Origin: CAYZUC01 sp964481705
GTDB lineage: Bacteria > Bacillota > Clostridia > Lachnospirales > Lachnospiraceae
Assembly: GCA_964481705.1 (NCBI GenBank)
Contig: CAYZUC010000059.1
Location: 1 to 17,306, forward strand
Direction of reading: 5' to 3'
Length of the DNA stretch: 17,306 nt
Part shown: in pieces, positions 15,916 through 17,306 of the stretch
Numbering within the stretch: the first letter of the stretch is position 1
Layout of the letters: every line of letters starts with the position of its first letter
Made by a program: the position numbers and the translations under genes
Notes under the pieces: generated by a model
Databases searched by the model: none
Told to the model about the DNA's origin: nothing
The model's input: the letters and a program-made list of their open reading frames with translations, nothing else

Positions 15916-15930
15916 ATTTCGTCACGAAAT
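15916..15930. promoter_or_regulatory. Perfect 15-bp palindrome in the leader of the sugar-transport operon
   Basis: ATTTCGT-C-ACGAAAT, two perfect 7-bp half-sites around one base. It lies about 22-36 bp downstream of the predicted transcription start, a position from which a bound repressor could block transcription. Its TTTCGTCA core also occurs at 16051-16058 beside the regulator gene. Confidence 0.45.
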
Positions 15931-15958
15931 CTGAAGCTCTCCTATTTGGATTAAACAC

Positions 15959-15990
15959 ATTATATCATGACCTTATTTTTAGATGTTTTC
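15959..15990 (-). promoter_or_regulatory. Activator-type promoter of the sugar-transport/lacZ operon
   Basis: On the minus strand a perfect TATAAT (15964-15959) carries an extended TG one base upstream (15967-15966). At 17-19 nt spacing there is no recognisable -35. That position is instead covered by GAAAACA (15990-15984), an element found twice more upstream. A weak -35 with a regulator-type motif fits activation by the AraC-family protein. The leader to ATG 15832 is about 120 nt. Confidence 0.68.
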
Positions 15991-16000
15991 ATAAACAATT

Positions 16001-16046
16001 AGAAAACACGCAATTTCGACCATTCGGCACAATATGCGTGTTTTCT
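16001..16046 (-). repeat. 12-bp inverted repeat downstream of the AraC-family gene
   Basis: AGAAAACACGCA (16001-16012) and its exact reverse complement (16035-16046) flank a 22-nt loop, starting about 24 nt past the regulator's stop codon. It could be a weak terminator with a T-rich 3' arm (TGTTTTCT), a two-site operator for the operon promoter, or both. The absence of a clean T-run after the stem favours the operator reading. Confidence 0.6.
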
Positions 16047-16060
16047 TACTTTTCGTCAAT
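16027..16060. repeat. Shared regulator-flanking motif, copy A
   Basis: On the plus strand this copy is GCACAATAT, a 13-nt gap, then CTTTTCGTCAAT. It lies between the regulator gene and the operon promoter, and it overlaps the right arm of the inverted repeat. See copy B at 17039-17071. Confidence 0.5.
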
Positions 16061-16070
16061 ATGACGGAAC

Positions 16071-17000
16071 TTACCATCCTTTCAGTGCAGAAATCCTGTA
16101 ATTTAACAGTTTTCCCTCATAATTCTCAGGATGTATCTTCCAATGATATGGCGATAATCCAACAATCTTCTTAAAATTCCTGTTAAATGTGGATACTGTC
16201 TCAAATCCTACAATTCGCGCAATTTCTTCCATTGAGCTACTCGTCTTCTTCATCAACTCACATGCTGCCTGAATACGCACCAGATTAATATACTCTACAA
16301 CTGACATATTCATGTTCTCTTTGAATACGCGTCGAAAATGTGTCTCACTGATATGACATGCCTGAGCCAGGTCCCCAACCTTCATTTCTTCCTGATAATT
16401 CTTACTGATATAATCAAGTGCCTGTGCAATCATCGCTCCTCTTGCTGAGACATCCTTGACCCCATGTACTCTCTTTGCATTAATTCGAAATATCTGTATC
16501 ATTAACGTTTTTAACAAACCTTCTACACTATCCGCATAAAATTCATTTTTGGATTTCATCTCTGTAAAAATTGCCTGAATCGTACTTGCAACCTCAGGAT
16601 TCTCAGACACATGCATAAAATGCCCTTCACGATTGACTTGATCCATAAACTCTTTTGCAAATAAAGGATCTCCATGGAAAATCTTACGAATTACGAGGTC
16701 TGCATCAATAAATAAGTACTCCCAGAATCCAAAGACATTCTCATCACTGTTGGTGGTATGCTGAAGGTTCTTGGGTATAATTGAGAAAGTTTCACCCTCA
16801 AACCGCGAGTTCGTATGATTAATAATCAATTCTCCCTGTCCAAAATGGCAAAATCCTATCTCCATCAAATTATGAAAATGAAGCTTCTTAATTCCTTTGC
16901 CGTAGCACTGTACCCATTTCTCACCGGTAAGAGCTAATACCGGTTCGTTCTGTGGTATCTCATAATAGCGAAATTCTAACTCTTCCTTTTTCTTCGGCAT
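16071..17000 (-). CDS. AraC-family transcriptional regulator
   Basis: This is a 309-residue DNA-binding regulator. The N-terminal cupin-like sensor (about 30-100) shows HFHNLMEIGFCHFGQGELIIN and IIPKNLQHT, the usual sugar-sensing pattern. The C-terminal 100 residues hold the two AraC helix-turn-helix units: MKVGDLAQACHISETHFRRVFKE (206-228) and MEEIARIVGFETVSTFNRNFKKIVGLSP (257-284). The start at ATG 17000 lies 8 nt behind GGAGG; ATG 17006 would leave only 2 nt. It lies just upstream of the sugar-transport operon on the same strand and probably activates it when beta-galactosides are present. Near-identical motifs on both sides of the gene suggest it also controls itself. Confidence 0.94.
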   Translation of the reverse strand: MPKKKEELEFRYYEIPQNEPVLALTGEKWVQCYGKGIKKLHFHNLMEIGFCHFGQGELIINHTNSRFEGETFSIIPKNLQHTTNSDENVFGFWEYLFIDADLVIRKIFHGDPLFAKEFMDQVNREGHFMHVSENPEVASTIQAIFTEMKSKNEFYADSVEGLLKTLMIQIFRINAKRVHGVKDVSARGAMIAQALDYISKNYQEEMKVGDLAQACHISETHFRRVFKENMNMSVVEYINLVRIQAACELMKKTSSSMEEIARIVGFETVSTFNRNFKKIVGLSPYHWKIHPENYEGKLLNYRISALKGW

Positions 17001-17038
17001 AACCATCGCCTCCAGCTTCCCTAACTTATGGAATTAAA

Positions 17039-17071
17039 GCACAATATATGAATGTTCTGCTTTTCGTTAAT
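17039..17071. repeat. Shared regulator-flanking motif, copy B (over the regulator's own promoter)
   Basis: On the plus strand this copy is GCACAATAT, a 12-nt gap, then CTTTTCGTTAAT. It overlaps the -10 edge and transcription start of the regulator promoter, a position suited to autorepression. The two outer blocks match copy A at 9 of 9 and 11 of 12 positions. Confidence 0.5.
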
Positions 17072-17098
17072 TCTATCAATATATATTGGTAACGTCAA
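17070..17098 (-). promoter_or_regulatory. Promoter of the AraC-family regulator
   Basis: On the minus strand TTGACG (17098-17093) is followed after 17 nt by TAGAAT (17075-17070); each hexamer matches consensus at five of six positions. It sits just after the tRNA terminator. The start near 17063 gives a leader of about 60 nt. Confidence 0.75.
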
Positions 17099-17126
17099 TA
17101 TTGGCTGGTACTATTTTCCATTACGC

Positions 17127-17155
17127 AAAAAAAGAGTATCGATAAATCGATACTC
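17127..17155 (-). terminator. Rho-independent terminator of the tRNA transcript
   Basis: On the minus strand a perfect stem GAGTATCGAT/ATCGATACTC (17155-17146 and 17143-17134) is followed by seven T (17133-17127). It begins 7 nt past the tRNA-Cys 3' end. Confidence 0.94.
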
Positions 17156-17161
17156 TCTTAG

Positions 17162-17232
17162 AGGTGCCAACCAGATTTGAACTGGTGATAGAGGTGTTGC
17201 AGACCTTTGCCTTACCACTTGGCTATGGCACC
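17162..17232 (-). tRNA. tRNA-Cys (anticodon GCA)
   Basis: This 71-nt cloverleaf has acceptor arms GGTGCCA/TGGCACC, discriminator U (the cysteine identity base), anticodon loop CTGCAAC with GCA, and T-arm ACCAG-TTCAAAT-CTGGT. CCA is not encoded. The top pair of the anticodon stem (27-43) is an A-C mismatch; the other four pairs are normal. Confidence 0.95.
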
Positions 17233-17252
17233 ATTTCGTATTAATAATACGA

Positions 17253-17306
17253 TGACTCCGACGGGAATTGAACCCGTGTTACCGCCGTGAAAGGGCGATG
17301 TCTTAA
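17253..17306 (-). tRNA. tRNA-Glu (anticodon TTC), 5' part off the edge
   Basis: The 3' three-quarters of a tRNA is present: part of the D-arm, anticodon loop CTTTCAC with TTC in stem TCGCC/GGCGG, T-arm ACGGG-TTCAATT-CCCGT, acceptor strand CGGAGTC and discriminator A. It is separated from tRNA-Cys by a 20-nt spacer and probably cotranscribed with it. Confidence 0.92.

Noticed and set aside
15978..15991. Catabolite-response (cre) element over the operon -35
   Set aside because: It matches about 11 of 14 positions, but the central CG is lost (CA), which CcpA sites rarely tolerate.
1..17306. CRISPR arrays, insertion sequences, phage genes or integration sites
   Set aside because: No repeat-spacer pattern, transposase or integrase motif was seen. 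The tRNA pair lies at the edge and no att-like duplication of its 3' end was noticed inside the window.

Overview
The window looks like chromosomal DNA from a low-to-mid GC Firmicute, most likely a gut Lachnospiraceae (Roseburia/Eubacterium type). Reasons: strong AGGAGG ribosome sites, consensus sigma-A-like promoters, TTG/GTG starts, a CUT1 sugar transporter without its own ATPase, a clostridial-type PurF paralogue and clostridial tRNAs without encoded CCA. The genus is an inference. Every gene I can support lies on the minus strand, so the biological order runs from high to low coordinates. A run of ten Ns at 10016-10025 marks a draft-assembly gap.

Region A (17306-17127): a tRNA-Glu(TTC) cut by the window edge and a tRNA-Cys(GCA), closed by a perfect-stem terminator.

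Region B (about 17100-9580): a beta-galactoside uptake and hydrolysis locus. It holds an AraC-family regulator with its own promoter, then an operon of sugar-binding lipoprotein, two permeases and a GH2 beta-galactosidase. The operon promoter has a good extended -10 but a poor -35, as expected for an activated promoter. A repeated sequence lies on both sides of the regulator gene and is a candidate regulator site. The beta-galactosidase only appears broken: the N-run has the wrong length, and the correct frame resumes on the other side.

Region C (about 9546-6713): two monocistronic envelope genes, each with its own promoter. One is a GT39-like polytopic glycosyltransferase and the other a secreted GH10-like glycosidase. 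A 15-bp palindromic motif lies upstream of both promoters.

Region D (6682 to the left edge): a tight seven-gene operon with gaps of -4 to +24 bp and one visible promoter. The order is PurF-like phosphoribosyltransferase with a degenerate glutaminase site, AAC(3)-fold acyltransferase, DUF4910/M28-like aminopeptidase-like protein, FkbH-type glyceryl-loading enzyme, acyl carrier protein, MaoC-type dehydratase, and a sirtuin that runs off the edge. FkbH plus carrier protein implies that a glyceryl (C3) unit is activated from 1,3-bisphosphoglycerate on a dedicated carrier, but no polyketide synthase, methyltransferase or dehydrogenase is visible. The acyltransferase could be the step that hands the acyl unit to an amine. 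This region is the best candidate for an undescribed pathway; its product is unknown.
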